Shown: positions 17,808 to 27,191, counted from the stretch's first letter. The stretch: DNA of 64,000 bases from an uncultured Bacteroidia bacterium (GCA_902790635.1 CADASN010000002.1:184011-248010), one strand, 5' to 3'. Numbers and translations are program-made. Notes: a model not told the origin generated them from the sequence alone.

Positions 17808-18700
17808 AAACTTATGCCCAGGCGCAGCCCTACGGCTGCCGGCTGGGTGACGGGGTTGATGGAAGCAAACTGGTTCTCCGGCATGATCAGGGCGGGCGCC
17901 ACTTTCAAGGCGATGTCGTCGTCCACCTCGAAATTGTGCATATACGAGAAGACGTTGGCGTCGATGACCTGCAGGAGATATAGTGCGGCGATGGCCAGGG
18001 CGGAATAGTCCCGGTAGCGCCGGTAAACGTTGCGGTAGTAGAGGGCCTGGTCAGCCGAGATGGGCCCGGTATAGGTCGTCTCCGTGTCCGTGGCCTGGAG
18101 ATAAATGGAGCGGAAACGCTGGTAATTGGTGTTGCAATCCATATAGTAATGGACGGCGAACGCCATGGCACCCAAGTAGATGGGCAGCTTCCAGTATTCG
18201 TGGTTGTAGATCTGCCCGAGGCCCGGGACAAAGATCGAGTAGAGCGTCGCCCGGCCCGGGTCCGGATAGACGTGGGGCCGGTAACTGATCACACCGTCGA
18301 ACAGGGTCGCCCAATAGGCCACGCCCGAGGCGATGAAACAGTATCTGGCTGCGCGGTGCCGCCCCTGCGTATTGAAATAAATGCCGGTGGCGAGCGATCC
18401 TCCGATGGCTCCATACACGATGGGAAGTTTCCAGTACTGCTTGTTGTAGATCTGGGAGCCGCCGAGGATGACTGCGGATCCGGCCGTCATGGTACCGATC
18501 TGGATGTCGGCCTCATGGCGCAGGCCGCTGAAATACTCCTTAAAGGAGAACAGGACGTCCGTCGAGTCCTGGTCCGCCGCCTTGTCGTCGTTGTATTGCT
18601 GGGAAAAGGCCTCCTCTTTGAACTGGGCAGAAGCTTCCATGCAGAAGAATGCAGCGAGAAACGCTGCCAGCAGACTGCAGATAAGCTTCATGTGATTCAT
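17804..18700 (-). CDS. DUF5683 membrane protein of the parAB cluster
   Basis: A 298-residue envelope protein with a signal peptide (to ASAQFKEE) and a DUF5683-type core: Gly/Pro-rich hydrophobic helices around PGLGQIYNHEYWKLPIYLGAMAF. This family regularly follows parB in Bacteroidota; its role is unknown. ATG at 18700 overlaps the parB stop as TAATG; MKLICSLL at 18691 is an alternative start. The C-terminus (VGLRLGISF) ends like an outer-membrane strand. Confidence 0.7.
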   Translation of the reverse strand: MNHMKLICSLLAAFLAAFFCMEASAQFKEEAFSQQYNDDKAADQDSTDVLFSFKEYFSGLRHEADIQIGTMTAGSAVILGGSQIYNKQYWKLPIVYGAIGGSLATGIYFNTQGRHRAARYCFIASGVAYWATLFDGVISYRPHVYPDPGRATLYSIFVPGLGQIYNHEYWKLPIYLGAMAFAVHYYMDCNTNYQRFRSIYLQATDTETTYTGPISADQALYYRNVYRRYRDYSALAIAALYLLQVIDANVFSYMHNFEVDDDIALKVAPALIMPENQFASINPVTQPAAVGLRLGISF

Positions 18701-19647
18701 TAGAACTTCTTCTCCTCCAGTGCTTTGACAAATTCTTTAACTTCTTCGTCAGAATCGAAACGGATGGTCATGACACCCTTCCCGGAGGCGGTGCGCTTGA
18801 GGGAAATGTCGTTGGAGAAATACTTTCCCACGTGCTCCAGGATGCGGTAGTAGTCCTGGGGGAGCTCCTGGACGGGTCGGGCCGTGCGGACTTTGGCCTT
18901 GGCGGCGTCCGGATCGACCTGCAACTTGCGGACGATGGCCTCCAGTTCGCGGACGGACAAGCCGTCGCGGATCACCAGGTCGCAGAGCTGCTCCTGGACC
19001 TCCGGTGACTCGACGCCGAGGATGGCTTTGGCGTGCCCGGCGCTGAGCAGCCCGACCTTGATGTCGTGCTGGACCTTGGCGGGAAGCTTCAGCAGGCGGA
19101 TCGTATTGGCCACGGTGGCGCGCTTCTTCCCCACCCGCTCCGCGAGGTTGTCCTGCGTGAGCTGGCACTCTTCGATGAGACGGCGGTAGCTGAGGGCGAG
19201 CTCGATCGGATCGAGGTCCTCGCGCTGGACGTTCTCGACGATGGCCATCTCCAGCATGCCCTGGTCGTTGGCGTCGCGGATATAGGCCGGGATCGTGGTC
19301 ATTCCGGCGAGCCGGCAGGCCTTGTAGCGCCGCTCGCCGCTGATGATCTGGTAGCGGCGCTCCGTGATGCGGCGGACGGTGATGGGCTGGATGAGCCCGA
19401 GCGTGCGGATGGACGCCGCCAGCTCCTCCAGCGAAGCCTGGTCAAAGGACATGCGGGGCTGGAAGGGGTTGGGCTCGATCATATCCACGGGAATCCGGAG
19501 GATATCGGCCGTATTCTCCTGGCGGCCGCGCGTGCCTACGATTTCTTTGTTGACGTAGCCTACAGGCTGACGCAGCTGGTCTGCATCGGGTACTTCGCCG
19601 AGCAGGGCGCTCAGGCCCTTGCCGAGGCCTCTGGGTTCCTTTTTCAT
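18700..19647 (-). CDS. parB: Chromosome partitioning protein ParB
   Basis: A 315-residue ParB/Spo0J CTPase that binds parS and spreads along DNA. The N-terminus is KEPRGLGKGLSALLGE, the CTP-binding region includes ISGERRYKACRLAGM and IVENVQREDLDPIE, the helix-turn-helix lies in LTQDNLAERVGKKRATVANTIRLL, and a C-terminal dimer segment follows. The start at 19647 overlaps the parA stop by four bases (ATGA); a longer in-frame reading is excluded by the parA coding sequence. Confidence 0.93.
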   Translation of the reverse strand: MKKEPRGLGKGLSALLGEVPDADQLRQPVGYVNKEIVGTRGRQENTADILRIPVDMIEPNPFQPRMSFDQASLEELAASIRTLGLIQPITVRRITERRYQIISGERRYKACRLAGMTTIPAYIRDANDQGMLEMAIVENVQREDLDPIELALSYRRLIEECQLTQDNLAERVGKKRATVANTIRLLKLPAKVQHDIKVGLLSAGHAKAILGVESPEVQEQLCDLVIRDGLSVRELEAIVRKLQVDPDAAKAKVRTARPVQELPQDYYRILEHVGKYFSNDISLKRTASGKGVMTIRFDSDEEVKEFVKALEEKKF

Positions 19648-20420
19648 ATCTTTTCTCCGTTGTGCTCCAGCACCTCGCGGGCGAGGTTGAGGTAGTTGGT
19701 GGAGCCGTTGCACATAATGTCGTATAGGATAATGGGTTTTCCGTGGGACGGGGCTTCGCTCAGGCGGATGTTGCGCTGGATGACCGTCTTGAAGACCAGG
19801 TCGCGGAAGTGCTCGCGCAGCTCGCCCAGCACCTGGGTATGGACGCGGGTGCGGCCGTCGAACATGGTGACCACGAAGCCTTCGATAGTCAGGTCGGGAT
19901 TGACGCCTCCCTGCACCAGGCGGATGGTCTGGAGCAGTTTGCCGAGGCCTTCCAGGGCGAAGAACTCCGGCTGCACGGGGATGATCACCGAATTGGCCGC
20001 CGTCAGCGTGTTGACCGTGATGAGTCCCAGGGACGGCGAGCAGTCGATAATGATGTAGTCATAGTCGTCGCGGATCGGGGCCAGGGCGTCCTTGAGGAGG
20101 GACTCCCGGTTGTCGGCCTCAAGCATCTCGATCTCGGCTCCCACCAGGTTGATGTGCGAGGGGATCATGTGGAGATTGGCAATCTCCGTCTGGATCAGGG
20201 CGTCAGCGATATCGATACGGCCGATCATCACTTCGTAGAGCGTGCGCTCCTGGTCATTTTCCGGCGAGAAATTGAGTCCGGAGGTCGTGTTGGCCTGCGG
20301 ATCGGCGTCAATGATCAGCACTTTCTTCTCCAGAACGGCCAGTGAAGCCGCCAGGTTGATGGCGGTGGTCGTCTTGCCTACTCCTCCCTTCTGATTGGCT
20401 ATTGCGATTACTTTTCCCAT
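19644..20420 (-). CDS. parA: Chromosome partitioning ATPase ParA/Soj
   Basis: A 258-residue deviant-Walker ATPase beginning MGKVIAIANQKGGVGKTTT, with the signature lysine in KGGVGKTT, switch I in ADPQANTTS and Walker B in IIIDCSPSLGLIT. It works with ParB to segregate origins. It heads the run parA-parB-DUF5683-mltD. A TAAATTTG box (20450 down to 20443) lies 22 bases upstream. Confidence 0.93.
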   Translation of the reverse strand: MGKVIAIANQKGGVGKTTTAINLAASLAVLEKKVLIIDADPQANTTSGLNFSPENDQERTLYEVMIGRIDIADALIQTEIANLHMIPSHINLVGAEIEMLEADNRESLLKDALAPIRDDYDYIIIDCSPSLGLITVNTLTAANSVIIPVQPEFFALEGLGKLLQTIRLVQGGVNPDLTIEGFVVTMFDGRTRVHTQVLGELREHFRDLVFKTVIQRNIRLSEAPSHGKPIILYDIMCNGSTNYLNLAREVLEHNGEKI

Positions 20421-20442
20421 AATCCTAATTGTCCTAGAAATG

Positions 20443-20470
20443 CAAATTTAGCAAATTATTCCTATATTCG
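20443..20470. promoter_or_regulatory. Divergent promoters for parA and lipid kinase
   Basis: On the minus strand TAAATTTG (20450 to 20443) serves parA. On the plus strand TATATTCG (20463-20470) ends four bases before the ATG at 20475. The two -7 boxes are 12 bases apart, so the promoters share upstream DNA and could compete. Confidence 0.55.
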
Positions 20471-20474
20471 CGGT

Positions 20475-21422
20475 ATGTCTGAGACAAAAACCGAATGGTA
20501 TTTCATTGTCAATCCGCGCGCGGGATCCGGCAAGGCCATGTCCGAATGGGTGCCGGCCGAGCGTTTGCTCGAAGAGCGGGGCATCCCTTTCATCACGGCG
20601 ATGACCGACCACAGGATGCATGCGATCGAACTGGCGCGGGAAGCCGCTGCCGCGGGGTACCGGCGGATCGCCGCCGTGGGCGGGGACGGCTCCCTGCATG
20701 AGGTGCTGGGAGGCATCTGCAGCTGGTGCGCTTCCACAGGCGTTTCCACGGAGGAATTCTATCTCACCGTGGTTCCGATCGGGTCCGGCAACGACTGGAT
20801 CAAGTCCTGCCGTCTCCCCAATGACGTCGGGGATGTGATCAAACTGATCAGCCAGGAGGCTTTCGGGTGGATGGACATCGTGCGCGGCACAAGCCGGGAC
20901 GGGAAGATCTCTTACGTAGGGAACGGCGCCGGCCTGGGATTCGACTCACATGTGTGCGACCGGGTGAACCACCAGAAGGAGCAGGGAATGCGCGGCAAGA
21001 TGATCTATCTCAACGGATTGCGTTATACGGTCCTCCACATCAAGCCCATTCGCATCTCCGTCCTGGCGGACGGGAAAAAGGTCTTCAGCGGCGAGGCTTA
21101 CTCGATGGCGGCCGGCAACGGCCCCTGGTCCGGGGGCGGGATGCGGCAGGTGCCGCTGGCCAGCAACGACGACGGGCTGCTGGACTACATGATTGTCCCG
21201 AAACTGAAGCTGTCGCAGATCCTCCAGGAGGTGCCCAGGCTGTTCTCGGGTACGCTGAATGAGTCGGAGCTGGTCCTCAGCGGCCGCTGCCGCAGCCTGC
21301 AAGTCGCCCCGCTGGACGAGGAGTCCGCGGATATCATCGAGTACGACGGCGAAATCGAAGGCCGCCTGCCGCTCACCCTGGAGATCACCGGGGAGCGGAT
21401 CCATGTCTTGAAGGGAATCTAG
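20475..21422 (+). CDS. Diacylglycerol kinase-family lipid kinase (DagK/YegS type)
   Basis: A 315-residue soluble lipid or sphingosine-type kinase. The N-terminal ATP domain carries NPRAGSG, AVGGDGSLHEVLGG and VPIGSGNDW; the C-terminal beta-sandwich domain includes GEAYSMAAGNGPWSGGGM. It phosphorylates diacylglycerol or a related lipid at the inner membrane; in Bacteroidota a sphingoid substrate is also possible. Its stop overlaps the convergent obg stop within CTAG. Confidence 0.85.
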   Translation: MSETKTEWYFIVNPRAGSGKAMSEWVPAERLLEERGIPFITAMTDHRMHAIELAREAAAAGYRRIAAVGGDGSLHEVLGGICSWCASTGVSTEEFYLTVVPIGSGNDWIKSCRLPNDVGDVIKLISQEAFGWMDIVRGTSRDGKISYVGNGAGLGFDSHVCDRVNHQKEQGMRGKMIYLNGLRYTVLHIKPIRISVLADGKKVFSGEAYSMAAGNGPWSGGGMRQVPLASNDDGLLDYMIVPKLKLSQILQEVPRLFSGTLNESELVLSGRCRSLQVAPLDEESADIIEYDGEIEGRLPLTLEITGERIHVLKGI

Positions 21423-22411
21423 GCCTGCAAGGCCTTCCAGAGCAGATCCTTGAGCTCCTGCAACCCCTGTCCGGTGCTGGAGGAGATGAACACGCTGGGC
21501 ACCTTGCGGGGCAGGTGCGGCTTGATCATCTTTTCCAGTTCGGCGTCGATCAGGTCGCATTTCGTGATGGCGAGCACCCGCTGCTTGCTCAGCAGCTCGG
21601 GATTGTACTGCTTGAGCTCGGCCAGCAGGGTCTTGTAGGCTGCAGCGATGTCTTCCTCCTCCACGCTCACCATGAAGAGCAGCACGGAGTTGCGCTCGAT
21701 GTGGCGCAGGAAGCGGATCCCGATACCCTTGCCCTCATGGGCGCCCTCGATGATGCCGGGGATGTCCGCCATCACGAACGACTTGTCGTCGTAGTAGCGC
21801 ACGATGCCGAGGTTCGGCTCCAGCGTGGTGAAGGCGTAGGAGGCGATCTTCGGTTTGGCGGCCGTAATCGTGGCCAGGAGCGTCGATTTGCCGGCATTGG
21901 GGAAGCCGACCAGTCCGACATCCGCGAGCAGCTTGAGTTCCAGGACGAAAGCGCCCTCCTCCCCTTCCTCGCCCGGCTGGGCGAAACGCGGGGTCTGCAG
22001 GGTGGCCGTCTTGAAATTGTTGTTCCCCAGGCCGCCCTTGCCGCCGCGGCAGAGGATGCGCTCCTCCCCCGCTTCCATCATCTCGAAGAGGACTTCGTCC
22101 GTGTCGGCATTCTTCGCCACGGTGCCGATGGGCACGTCCAGGTAGATGTCGGTGCCGTTCTTGCCGGTACGCAGGTCGCTGCCGCCTTTCTCGCCGTCCT
22201 CGGCGTGGATGTTCTTGCGGTATTTGAGGTGGATCAGCGTCCAGAACTGCGGGTTGGCCCGCAGGATGATGTGTCCGCCGCGCCCTCCGTCGCCGCCGTC
22301 CGGTCCCCCCTTGGGGACATACTTGGCGCGGTGCAGGTGCGCACTCCCCGCCCCTCCGTGCCCGGAGGCGCAGTAGATCTTGACGTAGTCTATGAAGTTG
22401 CTTTCAGCCAT
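21419..22411 (-). CDS. obg: Ribosome-associated GTPase Obg/CgtA
   Basis: A 330-residue GTPase in late 50S assembly and stress control. The glycine-rich Obg fold (residues 1-158; VKIYCASGHGGAGS, KGGPDGGDGGRGG) precedes the G domain, with G1 GFPNAGKST, switch I at FTTLEPNLG, G3 DIPGI and G4 ITKCD where many GTPases have NKxD. I set the start at 22411 (MAESNFIDYVK); the longer frame carries unrelated sequence. Two -7 boxes lie just upstream, so it may be transcribed apart from the carboxylesterase gene. Confidence 0.93.
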   Translation of the reverse strand: MAESNFIDYVKIYCASGHGGAGSAHLHRAKYVPKGGPDGGDGGRGGHIILRANPQFWTLIHLKYRKNIHAEDGEKGGSDLRTGKNGTDIYLDVPIGTVAKNADTDEVLFEMMEAGEERILCRGGKGGLGNNNFKTATLQTPRFAQPGEEGEEGAFVLELKLLADVGLVGFPNAGKSTLLATITAAKPKIASYAFTTLEPNLGIVRYYDDKSFVMADIPGIIEGAHEGKGIGIRFLRHIERNSVLLFMVSVEEEDIAAAYKTLLAELKQYNPELLSKQRVLAITKCDLIDAELEKMIKPHLPRKVPSVFISSSTGQGLQELKDLLWKALQA

Positions 22412-22416
22412 TTCTG

Positions 22417-22434
22417 CAAAGGTAAACAAATATA
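22417..22434 (-). promoter_or_regulatory. Two -7 boxes upstream of obg
   Basis: TACCTTTG (22424 to 22417) ends five bases before the obg ATG, and TATATTTG (22434 to 22427) ends 15 bases before it. Either could start obg transcripts independent of the upstream genes. Confidence 0.45.
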
Positions 22435-22446
22435 TTAATATCCCTG

Positions 22447-23880
22447 CTACTGGGCGCGGGCCAGGGGGTTGCCCATCGCGGAGGCGTCCCGGGTGCCGTC
22501 GGCGCTCAGGTCGAAGACCATGAACTCTGGCGCCGCAGGCGTATAGGCCTTCCAATCCAAGCCCGGATCACCCGTCTTCGCGAAATTGGTCCAGCAGCTC
22601 ACGACGTGCTCCGCCAGGTCCCAGTCGGCCTGCGTGAACGGCCGGTCGCTGTGTTCGAGCGACTTGAACATGAACCACAGTTCCGAAGAATGGAACGCGC
22701 CCTTCATGTCGTGCGAGCCCGCCTCGTCGTCCGGCAAGGCGTGTGCGAACTGGTATGCATAAACAGGCTTGCCGGCGGCGTTACGCAGCTCGCAGAAACG
22801 GCGGATGCCCGCTTCGGGATTGCCCATGTCGTCGCGCGTGTAGCCAATCATATAGGGGATGTCCTTGATGCGTCCCGCCGTGGCGGCCGCGTCGAAACTC
22901 TCCGTGGACACATACCCGTCCACGACCGGGGAGATCCGGAAGCGGACGCCCGTCTCCGCGGCATAGCGGTCAACGAGGCCGAAGACCTCCTCCGTGGAGG
23001 CCGCGCGCATCTTCTCCAGCGTGTCGTAGCCGGCCCAGTCGAAAACGGCCTTGCATGCGTCTCCGATGACGGTCAGCTGCGAGACGGCCGGCTGCGTAGG
23101 GGCAGGCATGCCGGCGGGTAGCGCATTCACGCCTCCCCCGCTCTGGATAATGGCTTTCTTGACCAGGTCGCCGGTGAGCGGCGAACTGACGAGCGTCTTC
23201 ACGCTGCCGGCGCCGGCACTCTGGCCGAGGATGGTGATGTTGTCGGGATCGCCGCCGAACGCGGCAATGTTCTCGTGGATCCATTTGAGCGCAGCGATCT
23301 GGTCCAGGATGCCGTAGTTGCCGGACACATGGTGCGGACTTTCCTCCGTCAGGAGCGGATGCACCAGGAAGCCGAAGATGCCGAGCCGGTAGTTGATGGT
23401 GACGAGCACGACGCCCTTCTCCGCCCAGACTTTGCCGTCGAATTCGGGCTCATAGCCCCATCCGCCCGTGTAGGCACCGCCGTGGATCCACATGGCGACG
23501 GGCAGTTTCTTGTTCGGCTTGCCGGGGGCAGGGGTCCAGACGTTGAGGTAGAGGCAGTCCTCGCTGAATTCGGGATCCTGCCAATAGAACTCACTGGTCC
23601 AGGGATTGGACGAGTCGTGCGGCGCCTGCATGGCTCCGGGACCGTAGGTGTCGGCGAGTCTCACGCCTTCCCAGGGCAGCACCGGCTGGGGTTCCTTCCA
23701 GCGCAGGTCACCGACGGGCGGTGCCGCGAAGGGAATCCCCTTGTAAACATAGACGCCCTTGGCGGAAGATTCAACTCCCTGGATCTGTCCTCCTTCGATC
23801 TCCAGGACAGGATTGGCCGGGCTGCAACCCGCCAGCGTGGCGGCTAGTGCGAAGGCCGAGAAAATGGAATTGAGACGCAT
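22447..23880 (-). CDS. Carboxylesterase type B, lipoprotein
   Basis: A 477-residue type-B carboxylesterase with a lipoprotein signal (MRLNSIFSAFALAATLAGCSP, lipobox LAGC). Conserved pieces are GIPFAAPPVGDLRW, SEDCLYLNVW, the GG oxyanion loop MWIHGGAYTGG and the nucleophile elbow GQSAGAGS. The family hydrolyses carboxyl esters; the substrate is unknown. The start at 23880 is set by the signal peptide. It begins five bases after the NhaC gene and is probably in the same transcript. Confidence 0.82.
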   Translation of the reverse strand: MRLNSIFSAFALAATLAGCSPANPVLEIEGGQIQGVESSAKGVYVYKGIPFAAPPVGDLRWKEPQPVLPWEGVRLADTYGPGAMQAPHDSSNPWTSEFYWQDPEFSEDCLYLNVWTPAPGKPNKKLPVAMWIHGGAYTGGWGYEPEFDGKVWAEKGVVLVTINYRLGIFGFLVHPLLTEESPHHVSGNYGILDQIAALKWIHENIAAFGGDPDNITILGQSAGAGSVKTLVSSPLTGDLVKKAIIQSGGGVNALPAGMPAPTQPAVSQLTVIGDACKAVFDWAGYDTLEKMRAASTEEVFGLVDRYAAETGVRFRISPVVDGYVSTESFDAAATAGRIKDIPYMIGYTRDDMGNPEAGIRRFCELRNAAGKPVYAYQFAHALPDDEAGSHDMKGAFHSSELWFMFKSLEHSDRPFTQADWDLAEHVVSCWTNFAKTGDPGLDWKAYTPAAPEFMVFDLSADGTRDASAMGNPLARAQ

Positions 23881-23885
23881 GTTAA

Positions 23886-25334
23886 CTATGGTTTTTTCTT
23901 GAAAATCTTGTAGCCCAGGGCGGCGACGGCGATGCTCATCAGCGGGGAGATCCAGTTGAAGAAGCAGTATGGCAGATAAGCGATCGTGGGAACGTGCAGG
24001 ATGGTGGACTGGGTCATGCCGCAGCTGCTCCAAGGGTAGAGCGGTGATGTCACGGTCGCGGAGTCTTCGACGCTTCGGCTGAGCAGGCAACGCTCGTAGC
24101 CTTCCTTGTCATAGGTGTCGCGGAAGATGTCGGAGGTCAGGATGATGGACAGGTACTGGTCGGAGACGATGCCGTTGAGTACCGTCCCGGTCATGACCGT
24201 GGAAGATACCAGGCCGAATCGGCGGCGGGCCAGCGGCAGGATGAGGCGCGAGATCTCGCGGAGCATCCCGCTGGCGCGCATGCAGCCGCCGAAGCACATG
24301 CCGCAGATAATCAGGTAGATGGTGTTGAGCATGCCGAGCATTCCGCGGGTGGCGACCAACGCATCGACCTCCGCCATGCCGGTGGACGGGCTCACGGTAT
24401 TGTAGATGGACTCGACGGTACCCACGAAGAAAACCCTGGCACGCGAGCCCTGGACCACCTTCTCCCCGATGGCGGTGACCAGATCCGGCTGGAAAAGGAT
24501 GGCGAACAGGGAGGCCAGCAGCGTGGAGATGGCCAGCACGATCATGGCCGGGGTTTTGCGGGCGATCATCACGGCCGTGACGACCGGCACGACCAGCAGC
24601 CAGGGAGTCAGGTGGAAAGTACCTGCCAATGCTTGCGAATACTGGCTGATCTGTTCCGCGGGAGCCCCGTCATGCGAGATGCCCAGGATGGTGAAGATGA
24701 TCAGCGCGATCGAGATGGACGGCACCGTCGTGATGACCATGTAGCGGATGTGGGAGAACAGGGGCACCTGGTTGATGGAAGAGGCCATCACGGTCGTGTC
24801 CGACAGGGGCGACATCTTGTCGCCGAAATAGGCGCCGGAGATGATGGCACCGGCAATCATCCCTTCGGAGAAGCCCTCGGCCTTGCCGATGCCCATCAGG
24901 GCGACGCCGATCGTGGCGATGGTGGTCCATGAACTGCCTACCATCAGGGAGACCAGCGCGCAGATAACGCAGGCGGAGAGCAGGAAGATTTTCGGAGAAA
25001 TGATCTTCAGCCCGTAGTAGATAAAGGTCGGCACGACGCCGCTGACGGTCCATGCTCCGCCAAGGGCGCCGATGAGCAGGAGGATGACGATGGCGTTGGT
25101 GACGTCGCCCACATTGGAGCGGATGGCATCTTCAAAGGCACTCCAGGGCGTCTTGTAGAGCCACATCGACAGCCAGACGCAGATGCCCGTCGCCACCAGC
25201 AGGGAGACCTGTGATGCGCCGAGGATGGCATCGCTGCCGAACACACTGATATCCAGCGCTAGCAGCAACACCAGGACGATGACGGGAATCAGCGCGATGA
25301 CGATTTTGCCGCGTGCTTTGTTGCCTTCCTCCAT
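23886..25334 (-). CDS. NhaC-family Na+/H+ antiporter
   Basis: A 482-residue inner-membrane antiporter with about 12-13 hydrophobic helices. NhaC hallmarks are MVGSSWTTIATIGVALMGIGKAEG, AGAIISGAYFGDKMSPLSDTT and the C-terminal VEDSATVTSPLYPWSSCGM. It exchanges Na+ for protons, sometimes with organic acids. It starts 13 bases after the nitroreductase gene and precedes the carboxylesterase gene. Confidence 0.88.
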   Translation of the reverse strand: MEEGNKARGKIVIALIPVIVLVLLLALDISVFGSDAILGASQVSLLVATGICVWLSMWLYKTPWSAFEDAIRSNVGDVTNAIVILLLIGALGGAWTVSGVVPTFIYYGLKIISPKIFLLSACVICALVSLMVGSSWTTIATIGVALMGIGKAEGFSEGMIAGAIISGAYFGDKMSPLSDTTVMASSINQVPLFSHIRYMVITTVPSISIALIIFTILGISHDGAPAEQISQYSQALAGTFHLTPWLLVVPVVTAVMIARKTPAMIVLAISTLLASLFAILFQPDLVTAIGEKVVQGSRARVFFVGTVESIYNTVSPSTGMAEVDALVATRGMLGMLNTIYLIICGMCFGGCMRASGMLREISRLILPLARRRFGLVSSTVMTGTVLNGIVSDQYLSIILTSDIFRDTYDKEGYERCLLSRSVEDSATVTSPLYPWSSCGMTQSTILHVPTIAYLPYCFFNWISPLMSIAVAALGYKIFKKKP

Positions 25335-25347
25335 GGAATGCGCCGTT

Positions 25348-25986
25348 CTACAAGGTGAGATCCTCAGCCGTCAGCTTGGGGACAAAGTGCACGCCGTCCC
25401 GGCGGTAATACCCCAGGTCATCGCCCTGGTGGACGGGGACCAGTTCGATCTGCTCGGCGGGCTTGCCCACGGCGACCACGCAGACGGGCTCGAAGGGCAG
25501 CCCCAGTCCCTCGCGGATGGGCTCCCGGTCGAAATTGCGGATCATCAGGCCGCCCAGGCCCATCTCCACCGCTTTGAGCAGCATGCTCTGCAGGGAGATA
25601 CCCAGGTCGATGTCGATGCCCGGATTCTCGGGTACGGTGGAGCAGACGACGATGAAGGCTTCCGGCTCCGTGCCGGGGAAAGGCAGATGCAGTTCGGGCA
25701 GTCCCCTGCCCATCCGGATATGGGCGTTGACGAGGTCCGCCTCCGGTCCCTGGACGACCGGCCGGAAACGCAGGCGCTGCAGGTTGATGCTGGAAGCCAC
25801 TTTCGGATTGACGGCGATCATCGCCTCCAGCTGCCGACGGTGCACGACATAGGACTTGTCGTATCCGCGGAAACTCCGGTTGTGCAGCAGCAGGGTGTCC
25901 AAGCCGGGACGCCCGGGCACTTTCCTGTGCCCGGCATCCCGCCCGAAGACTTCCTCGTAGCGCTTCTCCAAGTAATTGTCAGCCAT
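25348..25986 (-). CDS. Nitroreductase-family flavoprotein
   Basis: A 212-residue nitroreductase-fold FMN protein. LLHNRSFRGYDKS matches the N-terminal Arg-Ser FMN site, IDLGISLQSMLLKAVEMGLGGLMI is the central helix and loop, and VCVVAVGKPAEQ is the final beta strand. Physiological substrate unknown. It begins directly after the hpt-adk fusion stop (no gap), so the two are translationally close. Confidence 0.75.
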   Translation of the reverse strand: MADNYLEKRYEEVFGRDAGHRKVPGRPGLDTLLLHNRSFRGYDKSYVVHRRQLEAMIAVNPKVASSINLQRLRFRPVVQGPEADLVNAHIRMGRGLPELHLPFPGTEPEAFIVVCSTVPENPGIDIDLGISLQSMLLKAVEMGLGGLMIRNFDREPIREGLGLPFEPVCVVAVGKPAEQIELVPVHQGDDLGYYRRDGVHFVPKLTAEDLTL

Positions 25987-27117
25987 CTATTTGATGCTCT
26001 CTACGAGGGCCAGGACACGGGCGCGGTTTTCCTCGATGGAACCCTTGTCGCCGTCGCACTCGTAGTACTTGCCGGCCTTTTTGTAATACTCCTTGAGGGG
26101 CTCGGTCTGGGCGTGATAGGTGCGGATGCGGTTGGAGATGGTCTCGTCATTGGCATCGTCGGCACGGCCCTCGATGACGGCGCGGCCCTTGATGCGCTGG
26201 CGGATCGTCTCGTCGGAGATCATCAGTGCGACGACGGCGGTGACGCTCTCACCGCGCTTTTCCAGGATCTTGTCCAGGTCTTCGGCCTGTGCGAGGTTGC
26301 GCGGGAAACCGTCGAGCAGGAATCCGTCCACATCCTTGATATTGTCGAAGGCGGACTCGATCATCCCCTCGACCACGGAGTCGGGCACGAGCGAACCGGC
26401 GTCGATCAGCGTCTTGGCCTGGCGGCCGAGCTCCGTGCCGGCGGCGATCTCCGCACGGAGGAGCTCCCCGGTGGAGATGTGCTTGAGGTTGTACTTCTGG
26501 GCGATGGCACCGGCGTGGGTGCCTTTACCGGCTCCCGGAGGGCCGAACAGGATGTAGTATTTCATCGGATTGTCTATTACGTAAATGTCTTTGATATTGC
26601 GTCCCAACTCGTTGTAGTCCAGGCCGAAACCCACGATGAAGGCATTGGGGATCTCCATGCCGACATAGTCCAGCCGCACCGGCTTGTCATAGACTTCGGG
26701 CTTGAGCAGCAGGGTGCAGATCTTGACGTCCGCCGCACCCTCCTTGTCGAGCAGCATCTCCTTGAGCGCCACGATGGTGTTGCCCGTGTCCACGATATCC
26801 TCGCAGATGATGACCCGGCGGCCGCGCACGCTGGAGGTCAGGCCCATCACGTTGAGCACCGTGCCAGTGGACTTGGTCCCCTGGTAAGACGAGAGCTTGA
26901 TGGAGATGAGCTGGCAGTTGAAATCCAGGCGCTGCAGGAGCTCTCCCGTGAACGGGATGGAGCCGTTGAGCACGCACAGGATCACGGGTACGTCCTTGCA
27001 GCCGCGATAGTCGGCGTTGATGCGCCCGGCGACATCGTCGATGGCCGCGATGATGCGGTCGTGGCGGATGTAGGGCTTGAATGTCTTGTCGTGTAAGTGG
27101 ATCTTTTCCTCCTTCAT
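25987..27117 (-). CDS. Hypoxanthine phosphoribosyltransferase-adenylate kinase fusion
   Basis: A 376-residue two-domain purine enzyme. Residues about 10-170 are hypoxanthine phosphoribosyltransferase: VLNGSIPFTGELL and the PRPP loop VIICEDIVDTGNT, then LDYVGMEIPNAFIVGFGLDY. Residue 185 is the Met of a complete adenylate kinase: ILFGPPGAGKGTHAG P-loop, NMP-binding STGELLRAEI, DGFPRNLAQAE and the lid GRADDANDETISNR, which is the short type without zinc Cys. The join VIDNPMKYYILF is in frame with no stop. Purine salvage (IMP/GMP from bases) and AMP+ATP interconversion are thus on one chain. ATG at 27117 is chosen; ATGs seven and nine codons upstream are weaker. Confidence 0.9.
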   Translation of the reverse strand: MKEEKIHLHDKTFKPYIRHDRIIAAIDDVAGRINADYRGCKDVPVILCVLNGSIPFTGELLQRLDFNCQLISIKLSSYQGTKSTGTVLNVMGLTSSVRGRRVIICEDIVDTGNTIVALKEMLLDKEGAADVKICTLLLKPEVYDKPVRLDYVGMEIPNAFIVGFGLDYNELGRNIKDIYVIDNPMKYYILFGPPGAGKGTHAGAIAQKYNLKHISTGELLRAEIAAGTELGRQAKTLIDAGSLVPDSVVEGMIESAFDNIKDVDGFLLDGFPRNLAQAEDLDKILEKRGESVTAVVALMISDETIRQRIKGRAVIEGRADDANDETISNRIRTYHAQTEPLKEYYKKAGKYYECDGDKGSIEENRARVLALVESIK

Positions 27118-27143
27118 AATCATACACTGGCTTGGTGAATGCA

Positions 27144-27172
27144 CGAATTTACGAATTAATTTTCTATTTTTG
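27144..27172. promoter_or_regulatory. Divergent promoters for hpt-adk and HhH barrel gene
   Basis: On the minus strand TAAATTCG (27151 to 27144) lies 26 bases before the hpt-adk start. On the plus strand TATTTTTG (27165-27172) lies 19 bases before the ATG at 27192. Confidence 0.5.
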
Positions 27173-27191
27173 GGAAGAAACTTGACGAACT

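Noticed and set aside
18700-20480. parS site or replication origin near parAB
   Set aside because: No good match to the palindromic parS consensus was seen around the genes, and no dnaA or DnaA-box cluster is visible.
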